Assembly (NCBI GenBank): GCA_043736515.1
Contig: JAYTCK010000013.1
Coordinates: forward strand, 1 to 64,000
Direction of reading: 5' to 3'
From: MHLP01 sp043736515
Lineage (GTDB): Bacteria > Patescibacteriota > Minisyncoccia > Phycocordibacterales > UBA6899
DNA: 64,000 nucleotides
Shown: in pieces, positions 1 to 7,940 of the stretch
Numbering within the stretch: the stretch's first letter is position 1
Layout of the letters: each line of letters opens with the position of its first letter
Position numbers and translations under genes: made by a program
The notes under the pieces: generated by a model
The model's input: the letters and a program-made list of their open reading frames with translations, nothing else
The model's database searches: none
Told to the model about the DNA's origin: nothing

Positions 1-668
1 AGAATGCCGTCGATGCGATAGCGAATGAGCAGTTGATTTTCCATCGGCTCTACGTGAATATCCGACGCATTTTGAATGATTGCGTGATTAAGCAGTGTGT
101 CGACAATGCGTACAACGGGCAAGTCTTCGGCCAGTTTCTTGAGGTCTTTTTCAGACTGAGGAGCACCCTCTTCCTCCGCAAGCATTTTAATAGACTGTGC
201 CTCCTGCTGAATAAGGTCACCAAATTCGGCTTTAAGGGATTTTTGATACTGCAGCAGTGCTCCTTTAATAGACTCCTGATCGGTGAGACGAGTCAAAATG
301 CGCGTACCAACTTTTTTGCGAACAAAATCTATAGCCTCGAGATCGTCGACATCGAGCGTCGCAACTTCAAGACCTGAATCAGTTTTGCGAAATGCGACAA
401 TACTGTGCTTCCGAGCGATCGGCTCGGGAATAAGCGAAAGGATGGCAAAGTCGATTTTCTGTCCTTTGAGGTCGACAAAAGGAATGCCGAGAATATAGGC
501 TTGTACGCGGCGCAAATCGTCGGGAGAGATCTTGCCCTGTTTCACCAAAACAGCTCCGATATCCCCACCCTCTTTTTCAGCATCTTTCTCAGCGGCAAGA
601 ATTTCGGCGCGCGAAGCCAGGCCTGAATCGAGAATAAATTTCTTTAATTTGCTTTCTTGGACGAGCAT
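1..668 (-). CDS. pilB: Type IV pilus assembly ATPase PilB/GspE, N-terminal part (runs off the left edge)
   Basis: The minus strand is open from an ATG at 668 to the window edge, about 222 codons. The translation starts MLVQESKLKKFILDSGLAS and continues as the GspE/PilB N-terminal domain (residues about 1-150). It then enters the ATPase N-domain with the family-typical stretch SDIHVEPMENQLLIRYRIDG near the edge; Walker motifs would lie outside. PilB-type ATPases sit under the inner membrane and power pilus extension. It is a paralogue of the complete pilB at 30127-31836, with the same architecture but clearly different sequence. A TATAAT box on the minus strand at 686-691 is 17 bases before the ATG, with no convincing -35. 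GspE of a secretion or competence pseudopilus is the alternative. Confidence 0.88.
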   Translation of the reverse strand, partial: MLVQESKLKKFILDSGLASRAEILAAEKDAEKEGGDIGAVLVKQGKISPDDLRRVQAYILGIPFVDLKGQKIDFAILSLIPEPIARKHSIVAFRKTDSGLEVATLDVDDLEAIDFVRKKVGTRILTRLTDQESIKGALLQYQKSLKAEFGDLIQQEAQSIKMLAEEEGAPQSEKDLKKLAEDLPVVRIVDTLLNHAIIQNASDIHVEPMENQLLIRYRIDGI

Positions 669-810
669 ATGTAAGTACTAATACTATTATAGGTGTTTTA
701 CTCCATCTGGAAAAGGAGTTTTTGATTACGCCTAGCGAGGGAGAGGAGAAAATGTCTTCATTTGCTCTTCGACCGAGTGACGGCGTGACAAAGGATTGTC
801 CTTTACTGGT

Positions 811-995
811 GTGCAAATCCCTTCGCGGCCCTGCGCGAGGATTGCACTAAAATCAGAATCGGCGACGGCCGATTCATTGCCGGCAAAGAACGCCGGGTTC
901 AGTCTGCAGGCTGACGTTCTTTACAAAACCTGGGGGTTTTGTATACTTATTTCATACAACAGGTTACCTTGACGGTACCCTGTTTTAATTTTTTC
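811..995 (+). other. Hairpin-rich intergenic stretch upstream of nusA
   Basis: No gene fits 669-1075. Five potential hairpins follow one another: 811-847 (about 14 pairs with bulges), 855-874 (8-bp perfect stem with arms GAATCGGC/GCCGATTC), a long-range AAAGAACG/CGTTCTTT helix around 886-922, 923-942 (8-bp stem) and 958-984 (11-bp arms with one mismatch). The last is followed by a T-rich tract to 995 and looks like an intrinsic terminator or attenuator ahead of nusA. It could be a structured leader or a small RNA; I recognise no Rfam family. Confidence 0.5.
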
Positions 996-1075
996 TCTGA
1001 AACGGATAGAGGAGGTTTTAAAAACTATTAACTAATTGCGAGTTGTGCCAACACGTGCGACTCCCCACAAAAGAC

Positions 1076-2443
1076 ATGTTAGACCTTAAAACAATGAAGA
1101 GTGCACTGGAGCAGCTCGAAGAAGAGCGCGGTATCTCGAAAGACAAAATTATTGACGCCATTGAGGCTGCGCTGGCGGCCGCATACAAAAAAGACTACGG
1201 CAAGAAGGGTCAGATAGTCCGTGCAAAACTCGACATGGATACGGGCAAGACGGATTTTGTCCAGGTAAAGATCGTTGTTGATGACTCAATGGTGCGTCAG
1301 CCAGTGGAAGGCGAAGAAGAGGAAGACGACGCAGTTGTGAGGCCATTCGTTAGTGCACCCGAAGTTATTGTTGGAGCCGAAAGCGAAGGTGAGATCGATA
1401 CGCGCGTGCGCTTCAATCCGGAACATCACATTATGATTGAGGATGCTCGTCTTATCAAAAAAGACTCGGAGCTTGGTGAAGAACTGGTCTTTACCCTTGA
1501 AGCAAAGGATGACTATGGCCGTATCGCGGCTCAAACGGCAAAGCAGGTGATCATTCAAAAGATCCGCGAAGCTGAGAAGTCATCGATGCTCGACGAATTC
1601 GCACAGAAGGGCGAGGAGATCGTAACGGGTATTGTGCAGCGCATTGAACGAGGGAATATCTTTATCGACCTCGGACGCGCTACCGGACTCCTGGGCTACG
1701 AAGACCAAATCCCGGGCGAGCGTTATCGCACAGGTGAGCGTCTCCGCAGCTATCTCTATTCTGTCGAGGATTCGCCACGCGGAGTTAATCTACGTCTTTC
1801 ACGTGCTCATCCCAATTTCGTCCGCACACTGTTTGCCCTCGAAGCTCCTGAAGTATCGACGGGAATTGTTGAACTCAAGGAGATTGCACGCGAGGCGGGT
1901 TCACGTACAAAAATCGCCGTCCACTCAAATGATGCTCATGTAGATCCTGTCGGGAGCTGTGTTGGACAGCGCGGTGTGCGTGTTGCTACCGTTATTTCAG
2001 AACTTGGCGGAGAAAAGATCGATGTTATTGAATGGTCATCCGATATTGAAAAGTTTATCGCTGATGCACTCTCACCCGCAAAGGTACGCAGCGTTGTTGT
2101 AAACAAAGATGCACATCAGGCAACTGTTGAAGTGACTCCTGATCAGCTTTCACTCGCCATTGGTCGCGGTGGACAAAATGTACGCCTTGCAGCAAAGCTT
2201 ACTGGCTATCGCATTGATATCAAATCGACCGAAGGTGAGGAGTTCCTTGCTGAGCCCGACGCACCAAAGGCAAAAGAAACTGCAGAAACCCCTGAAGAAG
2301 AAGTTGCAGAATTCATTGCATCAGAAGATGTTGGAATGCCTGACGACCAAGATGACACTCTTGAAGTAGGAACAATGAGCGGTGAAAAAGAAGTTGTTGA
2401 TGACAATACGAATGTTGAAGAAGAACCGAAGACCCAAGAATAA
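1076..2443 (+). CDS. nusA: Transcription termination/antitermination protein NusA
   Basis: 455 residues from ATG 1076 (MLDLKTMKSALEQLEEERG). Upstream in-frame TTG/GTG codons are possible, but the family N-terminus begins here. Order: NusA N-terminal RNA-polymerase-binding domain (1 to about 150) with an acidic insert of Glu/Asp near 80-90; S1 domain (GEEIVTGIVQRIERGNIFID, about 175-245); two KH domains, the second with LAIGRGGQNVRLAAKLTG; then a strongly acidic tail of about 60 residues. NusA binds RNA polymerase and RNA to control pausing, intrinsic termination and antitermination. A GAGGAGG at 1009-1016 is too far from the ATG to be its ribosome site. The structured leader just upstream fits autoregulation by attenuation, which is inference. 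Confidence 0.95.
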   Translation: MLDLKTMKSALEQLEEERGISKDKIIDAIEAALAAAYKKDYGKKGQIVRAKLDMDTGKTDFVQVKIVVDDSMVRQPVEGEEEEDDAVVRPFVSAPEVIVGAESEGEIDTRVRFNPEHHIMIEDARLIKKDSELGEELVFTLEAKDDYGRIAAQTAKQVIIQKIREAEKSSMLDEFAQKGEEIVTGIVQRIERGNIFIDLGRATGLLGYEDQIPGERYRTGERLRSYLYSVEDSPRGVNLRLSRAHPNFVRTLFALEAPEVSTGIVELKEIAREAGSRTKIAVHSNDAHVDPVGSCVGQRGVRVATVISELGGEKIDVIEWSSDIEKFIADALSPAKVRSVVVNKDAHQATVEVTPDQLSLAIGRGGQNVRLAAKLTGYRIDIKSTEGEEFLAEPDAPKAKETAETPEEEVAEFIASEDVGMPDDQDDTLEVGTMSGEKEVVDDNTNVEEEPKTQE

Positions 2444-2477
2444 TAGTGGCAAAAAATTATTATTGTAATTTTTATCT

Positions 2478-3005
2478 ATGAATTTATGGCATGACATTGC
2501 AAGTGGGGACAAAAATGCATTAAACGTGATCATTGAGATACCCCTCCTCTCGCGTGTGAAATACGAGCTCGACAAAGACACGGGACTTATCAAGTACGAT
2601 CGTGTCCTTTACTCGCCTATGCACTATCCCGCGAACTATGGTTTTGTTCCGCAGACACTGTGGGATGACGGCGATCCGCTTGATGTGTTGGTGCTCGGAG
2701 CAGAGCCACTTGTACCAGGCTGTCTCGTCGAAGCACGTCCCATCGGTGTTTTGGACATGATCGATGGTGGAGAGGGCGATGCAAAGGTGCTTGCTGTTCC
2801 TGTGGCTGACCCAAGATGGAAGAATACCAAAGACATTGCGGACCTTGAACCTCACTTTCTTGAGGAAATCAAACACTTTTTCACGGTATACAAAGACCTC
2901 CAGAAAAAGAAGGTGGAGATCGGTGAGTGGCGGAATGCCGAGTCAGCTGGAAAAGACGTTGATAAATCTATTCTGCAGTACCAAAAACGGTATCCCAAAA
3001 AATAG
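2478..3005 (+). CDS. ppa: Inorganic pyrophosphatase (family I)
   Basis: 175 residues, normal length for bacterial family I soluble pyrophosphatase. It hydrolyses pyrophosphate to phosphate in the cytoplasm, pulling nucleic acid and aminoacyl-tRNA synthesis forward. The metal-binding signature D-x-D-P-x-D is present as DDGDPLDVLVL (about residues 64-74), and the early ...YELDKDTG and YPANYGFVPQT segments are typical. It starts 34 bases after nusA, so co-transcription with nusA is likely, and ends at a clear terminator (3043-3078). Confidence 0.95.
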   Translation: MNLWHDIASGDKNALNVIIEIPLLSRVKYELDKDTGLIKYDRVLYSPMHYPANYGFVPQTLWDDGDPLDVLVLGAEPLVPGCLVEARPIGVLDMIDGGEGDAKVLAVPVADPRWKNTKDIADLEPHFLEEIKHFFTVYKDLQKKKVEIGEWRNAESAGKDVDKSILQYQKRYPKK

Positions 3006-3042
3006 CATTCTGCGTTGTGCACAGATTATCCACGGAACAGGT

Positions 3043-3078
3043 CCGACTCCAAACTCAAAATGGGGTCGGTTTTGTTAT
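3043..3078 (+). terminator. Rho-independent terminator after ppa, overlapping the next promoter
   Basis: Arms CCGACTCC (3043-3050) and GGGGTCGG (3062-3069) pair with one G-U, followed by TTTTGTTAT. The T-tract runs into an extended -10 (TG-T-TATACT, -10 at 3075-3080) that probably starts the transcript of the 3119 gene. Confidence 0.75.
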
Positions 3079-3118
3079 ACTGGGAGCTAAGAAGTTTTTA
3101 ATAAATAATTCCAAAAGA

Positions 3119-4018
3119 ATGAAATCAACTCAGTTATTGAATGCATTGGTGCTCGGTACACTTGTCCTCAGTCCAATGTTGGGACTGGCAGAGACAGGCA
3201 CAAGTGCGACTGCCGACACAGAGACCACTGTCTCAAGTGGCGGCACAAGCGCTAGTGGTACTGTCCCAGCACAGGGAGTCAAAGCCCCACGTGATGCCGC
3301 ATCGGGATTGCCAACAGGCAAGCGCCAGCATTCCCCGATTACTATTACAAAAGAACTTGATAAATCGACACCACTCCTCCGAACCGCTAGCGGCACAAAG
3401 GCCCTTCCTCCCGGAATGGAGACACGCAATAAAATGATGGCGAGCGGAACAAAGCCTCTGCCACCCGGAATGGAGAAGCGCCTTGAGAATCGTGATGAAA
3501 TGCGCGACAAGCACGAGGGACGTGCAAGTTCTACTCAAGGCAAGAACGAGGACCGTCGTGATGAGATGAAGGAAAAAATGGAGGAACGCAAGGGTGAGGT
3601 TCTCAAGCGTCACGCTACAAACATGGTGAGACATATGCATGCGGCAATCGGGCGCATCTCAAAGCTTGCCGATCGTATGGATTCCCGAATTGTAAAGATG
3701 AAAGAGCGCGGTGCTGATACGAGTGCGGCCCAAGCAAATATTGCCATTGCTCGAACAAAGATCGCAGAAGCAAGTGCCGCCGTGAAACTGGCTGAAGATG
3801 CGATCGCAAGCGCAGTTGCAAATGCTGACGTTACTGCCTCAAGTACTTCTCCTTCTGATCCAAAGAAGGCGATTCGTGATGAATTCAAAAAAGCCAAGGA
3901 AGCAATAGTTGCTGCACACAAAGCACTTGTCGAAGCGATTAAAAGCCTCAAGGGGACAAGAATTGATGTCGTTGCCACGACAACGATAGTTGCGGGAGGA
4001 GCCACAACCACCCCTTAA
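3119..4018 (+). CDS. Secreted Lys/Glu-rich hypothetical protein
   Basis: 299 residues from the ATG at 3119, chosen because it gives a signal peptide (MKSTQLLNALVLGTLVLSPM, cleavage near GLA-ET at about residue 24); the longer open frame starts inside the terminator. After the signal come a Ser/Thr/Gly-rich stretch, two near-repeats ASGTKALPPGME / ASGTKPLPPGME, a charged segment rich in Lys, Glu, Arg and Met, and alanine-rich helices predicted as coiled coil. It ends in a low-complexity TTTIVAGGATTTP tail. No domain is recognised; an exported helical surface or periplasmic protein is likely. The extended -10 at 3075-3080 is 38 bases before the start. Confidence 0.75.
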   Translation: MKSTQLLNALVLGTLVLSPMLGLAETGTSATADTETTVSSGGTSASGTVPAQGVKAPRDAASGLPTGKRQHSPITITKELDKSTPLLRTASGTKALPPGMETRNKMMASGTKPLPPGMEKRLENRDEMRDKHEGRASSTQGKNEDRRDEMKEKMEERKGEVLKRHATNMVRHMHAAIGRISKLADRMDSRIVKMKERGADTSAAQANIAIARTKIAEASAAVKLAEDAIASAVANADVTASSTSPSDPKKAIRDEFKKAKEAIVAAHKALVEAIKSLKGTRIDVVATTTIVAGGATTTP

Positions 4019-4037
4019 TAAATAATTTATTGTACAT

Positions 4038-4382
4038 ATGGAACAACAAAACACACAGGGAGCGACACCAGAGACAAGCACTCCATTTCCGCAAAATGGC
4101 GCAGGGGAGAATAAATCTTCTCTCATGCTTGTCGGCGCATGTGCTGTCGTACTCGCTCTTGTATTATTGAGCTGGTATATGATGAAGCAGTCACAAACGG
4201 AGGTGATGGTGCCCGCGATGGAAACTACTACTACTGAGCAGACGGCTGCAAATGAAGCTGCGAGCGCTGATGCTGCGGTTAAGGCAATGGAGACACAAGG
4301 CTCTTCTGACGAAATAACAGCAATAGAAGCAGATGTGACGGCAAGCGATTTCTCTTCGCTCGACAACACAAGCCAGATTTAA
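4038..4382 (+). CDS. Small single-pass membrane protein, function unknown
   Basis: 114 residues. A polar N-terminus of about 28 residues precedes one transmembrane helix (LMLVGACAVVLALVLLSWYM, about 29-48). The outside or inside tail is Ala/Thr/Glu-rich and ends DFSSLDNTSQI. It lies 19 bases after the secreted protein at 3119 on the same strand and before the terminator at 4398-4437, so the two probably form a small envelope operon. No recognised domain. Confidence 0.7.
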   Translation: MEQQNTQGATPETSTPFPQNGAGENKSSLMLVGACAVVLALVLLSWYMMKQSQTEVMVPAMETTTTEQTAANEAASADAAVKAMETQGSSDEITAIEADVTASDFSSLDNTSQI

Positions 4383-4397
4383 GCAATTTGATTGGTA

Positions 4398-4437
4398 ATA
4401 AAAAACTGAGTGCCGACGGTGCTCGGTTTTTTATTAC
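4398..4437. terminator. Bidirectional intrinsic terminator
   Basis: A 9-bp stem including G-U pairs (CTGAGTGCC / GGTGCTCGG, loop GAC) is flanked by AAAAAA on the left and TTTTTT on the right. It closes the 3119-4382 operon. Confidence 0.75.
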
Positions 4438-4471
4438 GGACATGCGGGCTTGAATCCCCCCCAGGTACAGC

Positions 4472-4500
4472 TTGTCATATTTGAAAAACAAGGCTATTAT
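4472..4500 (+). promoter_or_regulatory. Sigma70-type promoter of tig
   Basis: TTGTCA (4472-4477), 17-base spacer, TATTAT (4495-4500). The start codon of trigger factor is only 13 bases after the -10 begins the transcript region (ATG 4513), leaving a very short leader. Confidence 0.75.
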
Positions 4501-4512
4501 GCTTCGCATTCT

Positions 4513-5604
4513 ATGGAACACACAACTCAAACAAATTACAGCGTGCAGATGAAAAAGCTGCCCAATTCGGAGGTTGAATTAGTGGTCATTATTCTGGCGG
4601 AGGAGTTCGATCGTACACGCAAAGAGGCTATTCTCTCAATCGGGAAAGATGTCGAGCTTCCTGGCTTTCGCAAGGGCCATGTGCCGGAAAAAATGCTTCT
4701 TTCAAAGATCGGGGAGAATGCTCTTCTTGAAGAAATGGCCGAGATCGCAATTTCTCGGGCCTACCCCGGTATCATCACGCAAGAAAAACTTGATGTGCTT
4801 GGGCGCCCCCAAGTGCGAATTACGAAGATCGCGCACGGCAGCCCGCTTGAGTGCACGATCGTTACAGCGGTATTCCCGGAAATAACTCTCCCTGACTATA
4901 AAAAAATTGCGGGGACTGCGGCAAAAGATATTACTGTCGGCGCTGTTTCTGATGAAGATGTAGAAAAAACGATTGAACAGATTCGCCGTATGCGCCTGCC
5001 TGCGCAGGCAGGCGCAGGAAATGAGCCCCACGAACACAAAGAGGGAGAAGTGCATGACGAGGAAAAAGAAAGTAAGGCCCTTCCTCCCCTCGATGACACA
5101 TATGTGAAAACACTTGGTGACTTTGATTCAGTAGATGCATTTAAGGCAAAGCTGCGTGAAAATATTCAGAAAGAAAAAGAGCGCGAAACAAAGGACAAGA
5201 AACGGGTCGCTATCATGGAGGCGATTGCGACAAAAAGTGGGATTGAACTCCCGCAAGTAATTCTCGACCAGGAACTTTCTCGCATGGAAGATGAATTTTC
5301 TCATGAAGTATCCCGCATGGGCATGACGATTGATTCATACCTCAAGGCTGTGCAAAAAACACGTGAAGATATGCAGAAAGACTGGAAACCTGATGCGGAA
5401 AAACGCGCTAAGGTGCAGCTCCTCATTGCGAAGATCGCCGAAGCGGAAAAAATCACACCTGACCGAGAGGCCATCCTGCGCGACTCCAAGCCACTCCTCG
5501 AGCAATACCCAGACGCAGCCCCCGAACGCATCGAAGGCTACCTTGCCATGCTGCAAACAAACGAAAAAGTATTTCAGATGCTTGAAGCGGAAGCAACAAA
5601 ATAA
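4513..5604 (+). CDS. tig: Trigger factor-like ribosome-associated chaperone lacking the PPIase domain
   Basis: 363 residues from ATG 4513, which follows the promoter directly; the family is usually about 430. The ribosome-binding domain is clear, with the signature GFRKGHVP at about residues 54-61, which docks on L23 at the tunnel exit. The FKBP-type PPIase domain normally following (about 150-245) is not visible. In its place is a short charged linker (HEHKEGEVHDEEKES) plus RLPAQAGAG, the latter encoded by a perfect 24-bp DNA palindrome (4992-5015). The C-terminal helical chaperone domain (about 195-363) is normal. It should bind nascent chains but not catalyse proline isomerisation. Confidence 0.92.
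   Translation: MEHTTQTNYSVQMKKLPNSEVELVVIILAEEFDRTRKEAILSIGKDVELPGFRKGHVPEKMLLSKIGENALLEEMAEIAISRAYPGIITQEKLDVLGRPQVRITKIAHGSPLECTIVTAVFPEITLPDYKKIAGTAAKDITVGAVSDEDVEKTIEQIRRMRLPAQAGAGNEPHEHKEGEVHDEEKESKALPPLDDTYVKTLGDFDSVDAFKAKLRENIQKEKERETKDKKRVAIMEAIATKSGIELPQVILDQELSRMEDEFSHEVSRMGMTIDSYLKAVQKTREDMQKDWKPDAEKRAKVQLLIAKIAEAEKITPDREAILRDSKPLLEQYPDAAPERIEGYLAMLQTNEKVFQMLEAEATK
4992..5015. repeat. Perfect 24-bp palindrome inside tig
   Basis: GCGCCTGCCTGC followed immediately by its reverse complement GCAGGCAGGCGC, read in frame as RLPAQAGAG. It looks like a palindromic repeat inserted into a tolerant linker of the chaperone. Confidence 0.85.
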
Positions 5605-5663
5605 AGCGCAGGACTTTTTTCTTAATAGTAAATGTTTTTACGAGCGTGTAGTATACTCAAAAA

Positions 5664-6452
5664 ATGAAACACACGAAGCCACTTATTTTACTTCCTGCTG
5701 CTGTACAGAATGCCCACACGCCGCAAACGTACGGGTTAAATCAAGTGTATATAGACGCGATTGTTCGCGCAGGAGGGAATCCGCTCATTATTGTGCGTCC
5801 CGATGAGGAGACGCTTCACGAGCTCCTTCAATTTGTTGACGGCATTTTTCTCGCTGGCGGACACGATGTCGACCCAAAGGAATACGGTGAAGAAAGAAAA
5901 GCATATACGTACGATGTTGACCAAGACCGTGATCGTGTTGAATTAGCACTCGCCCATTATGCAAAGGACAAACATATTCCGCTTTTTGGTGTCTGTCGAG
6001 GCATGCAAGTGATGAATATCGCACTTGGCGGTACACTCTACCAAGATGTATTCATGGAGTTACCCGGAGCGATCACGCACGACCTTCACTGTGATTCGGG
6101 GAGTGGTAAGCTACTCCCGCGAAATCTCCTCGCACATGAAGTTGTCCTTACCAAAGACTCACACCTCGAAACCATCATGGGAATGGAAAAATTAGAGGTG
6201 AATAGTTTGCATCATCAAGGAATAAAAAGGCTGGGTACCGGACTTTCGGCTGCAGGAACTGCTCCTGACGGACTTATCGAGGCGATTGAAGCAACCGACC
6301 ACCCCTTCTTTGTCGGAGTACAGTGGCATCCTGAAGAGTTAAATAACGATATCTCCACAAAACTCTTCAGTGCATTTATTGAAGCGAGCAAAGCAGAAAA
6401 AAGTACGCCTATCACTATGGCCGAACTTGATACACTGACACTTGGAGCGTAA
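5664..6452 (+). CDS. Class I glutamine amidotransferase-like hydrolase (peptidase C26, PuuD-type)
   Basis: 262 residues, close to the 250-260 of gamma-glutamyl-GABA hydrolases. The nucleophile elbow is FGVCRGMQVMNIALGG (Cys at about residue 112), preceded by GIFLAGGHDVDP. The His-Glu pair is in VQWHPEE near 224. Family members release glutamate from gamma-glutamyl compounds in putrescine catabolism or related salvage; no other putrescine genes are nearby, so the substrate is unknown. It stands alone, 60 bases after tig, and ends at a terminator. Confidence 0.88.
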   Translation: MKHTKPLILLPAAVQNAHTPQTYGLNQVYIDAIVRAGGNPLIIVRPDEETLHELLQFVDGIFLAGGHDVDPKEYGEERKAYTYDVDQDRDRVELALAHYAKDKHIPLFGVCRGMQVMNIALGGTLYQDVFMELPGAITHDLHCDSGSGKLLPRNLLAHEVVLTKDSHLETIMGMEKLEVNSLHHQGIKRLGTGLSAAGTAPDGLIEAIEATDHPFFVGVQWHPEELNNDISTKLFSAFIEASKAEKSTPITMAELDTLTLGA

Positions 6453-6454
6453 AA

Positions 6455-6480
6455 AAAACAAGCCATGAGCTTGTTTTAAT
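6455..6480. terminator. Intrinsic terminator between converging genes
   Basis: AAAACAAGC / GCTTGTTTT stem with loop CATGA, A-run on the left and T-run on the right. It serves the hydrolase (+) and, overlapping the last codons, the small minus gene at 6476. Confidence 0.75.
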
Positions 6481-6742
6481 CAGAAATAATCTCGAGCGAG
6501 ACAACTCTCGGGCATCGGATCGTTTCACGAAACTTTACCCTGATGCCTAGCCGTAATACGTTAAACACTTGCGGATCGGTAAATTTTTCTATCACGCATG
6601 GGCGACGATGAGTCTCATCTTCTCTTATTAAAAACATACTGTATGAGTACCTCAGATCGGCGAATATCTCCCCTGTCCGAAGAGGACCGACATCTGCTTC
6701 GGTTACTAAGGGGTGGTAAGGAAACGGAGGCGGCTTGTCCAT
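6476..6742 (-). CDS. Small hypothetical protein
   Basis: 88 residues from ATG 6742, chosen because GGAGAG stands five bases upstream; a longer TTG start at 6760 would bury that site. The sequence (MDKPPPFPYHPLVTEAD... ending RCPRVVSLEIISD) is basic and beta-rich with no recognised domain, signal or membrane helix. It is divergent from clpP and convergent with the hydrolase, so it is its own transcription unit; TTGACA lies upstream on the minus strand but lacks a good -10. Confidence 0.55.
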   Translation of the reverse strand: MDKPPPFPYHPLVTEADVGPLRTGEIFADLRYSYSMFLIREDETHRRPCVIEKFTDPQVFNVLRLGIRVKFRETIRCPRVVSLEIISD

Positions 6743-6789
6743 TACTCTCTCCAAAAACAACTAGAGCAAGTGTCTCATGGCACCATTTT

Positions 6790-6818
6790 TTGTCAATTTT
6801 CAAATCATGTGCTATAGT
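6790..6818 (+). promoter_or_regulatory. Promoter of clpP
   Basis: TTGTCA (6790-6795), 17-base spacer, TATAGT (6813-6818); ATG 6850 follows after 31 bases. Confidence 0.75.
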
Positions 6819-6849
6819 TTCCACGTTACCCTACTAATCACCAATAATC

Positions 6850-7440
6850 ATGTCATTCCTCATTCCCACTGTTATTGAAAAAACTTCCATGGGCGAACGC
6901 GCTTATGATATCTATTCTCGCCTGCTTAAGGAGCGAATTATTTTCCTCGGAACAGCGATTGATGATGACGTTGCGAATATCATCATCGCACAGCTTCTTT
7001 TTCTCGAATCTGAAGACCCCAAGAAGGACATATTACTCTATGTGCACTCCCCGGGTGGCTCGGTATCTGCTGCAATGGCCATATATGACACCATGAACCA
7101 CATCAAGCCCGATGTTTCCACAATCTGCATAGGTCTTGCTGCGTCGGCAGCAGCAGTCCTTCTCTCCTCAGGCAAAAAGGGTAAGCGCTACGCTCTCCCG
7201 AATGCCGAAGTGATGATCCACCAAGTCATGGGTGGGGCCGAAGGTCAGGCATCCGACATTGCGATCACCGCAAAGCATATTCTGAAAACCAAAGATAATC
7301 TGAATAAAATTCTCTCAAAAAACACCGGAAAATCCGTTGAACAAGTTGAGAAAGACTCTGATCGCGATTACTATATGTCCGCCGAAGAGGCTAAGAAGTA
7401 TGGCCTTATCGACGAGGTCATGAAACCAAAATCCAGGTAA
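6850..7440 (+). CDS. clpP: ATP-dependent Clp protease proteolytic subunit
   Basis: 196 residues, standard length. It is the serine peptidase that forms a double heptameric barrel and degrades proteins fed by ClpX/ClpC-type unfoldases (none in this window). The catalytic Ser is about residue 99 in GLAASAAAVLLSSG; the usual GQAASMGA is altered, with Leu and Ala replacing Gln and Met-Gly. His is about 124 in MIHQVMGGA and Asp about 173. The oxyanion-region SPGGSV at 67-72 is intact, so it should be active. It has its own promoter and no operon partner. Confidence 0.96.
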   Translation: MSFLIPTVIEKTSMGERAYDIYSRLLKERIIFLGTAIDDDVANIIIAQLLFLESEDPKKDILLYVHSPGGSVSAAMAIYDTMNHIKPDVSTICIGLAASAAAVLLSSGKKGKRYALPNAEVMIHQVMGGAEGQASDIAITAKHILKTKDNLNKILSKNTGKSVEQVEKDSDRDYYMSAEEAKKYGLIDEVMKPKSR

Positions 7441-7456
7441 GTGCCCGCAAGTACCC

Positions 7457-7577
7457 GACTTCCTTTTTGGGCGCACTTTGGGATTGTCGGTGCTCGGCCC
7501 CTGGGGTAGGAGCAGTCTCCAACCCCAGGGGCACTGCGGCTCCTCACGCACCCAAATTGCATCCCAAAAATGAAGTC
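7457..7577 (+). ncRNA. Candidate structured RNA downstream of clpP
   Basis: The intergenic 7441-7940 has no convincing gene. It holds a long imperfect helix: 7457-7472 pairs with 7562-7577 (about 15 pairs, one mismatch), then GCA/TGC and TTTGGG (7478-7483) with CCCAAA (7551-7556). An apical 11-bp perfect stem pairs 7497-7507 with 7522-7532. The whole folds as one rod of about 120 nt with internal bulges, like 6S or similar regulatory RNAs, but without a motif I can name. A terminator follows at 7610-7636. The remaining 7637-7940 shows nothing clear. Confidence 0.4.
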
Positions 7578-7609
7578 GCTGACGTTCGATGACAAGCTGT
7601 ATTGCAATA

Positions 7610-7636
7610 AAAAAACACTCGATCGGGTGTTTTTTG
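7610..7636. terminator. Intrinsic terminator
   Basis: AAAAAACACTCGATCGGGTG followed by TTTTTT: an A-run, short stem ACAC(TC)/(GG)GTGT and T-run, likely working both ways. Confidence 0.65.
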
Positions 7637-7940
7637 TTGGAATTAGACACTGCGTGTTCAATCTGCTACAGTGAAAAAGTCAGCAATATTCCAAAAACTC
7701 CGCTGACTAACCAAGAACTCGTTATTTATCAACATACTAACTGAAAGCCCCTTACAGAATTCCCTCATGTCTCCCTATTCGATGCAGCATACAGTGAACT
7801 TTTTTCCGACTTTCCGACACTCATTTGGTTTGAAATACTCATAGAACACTTTTGGCACGTCCCATCTCTGGAATGTGTTGTATCGTTTAGCGCTTTTGCA
7901 TGTAACCTTCTGGTAAGTGGAGCTCTCTACTACCACATAT

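Noticed and set aside
7457..7577. SRP (4.5S) RNA for the hairpin after clpP
   Set aside because: The apical loop lacks the GGAA tetraloop and AGCAG-type internal loop of domain IV.
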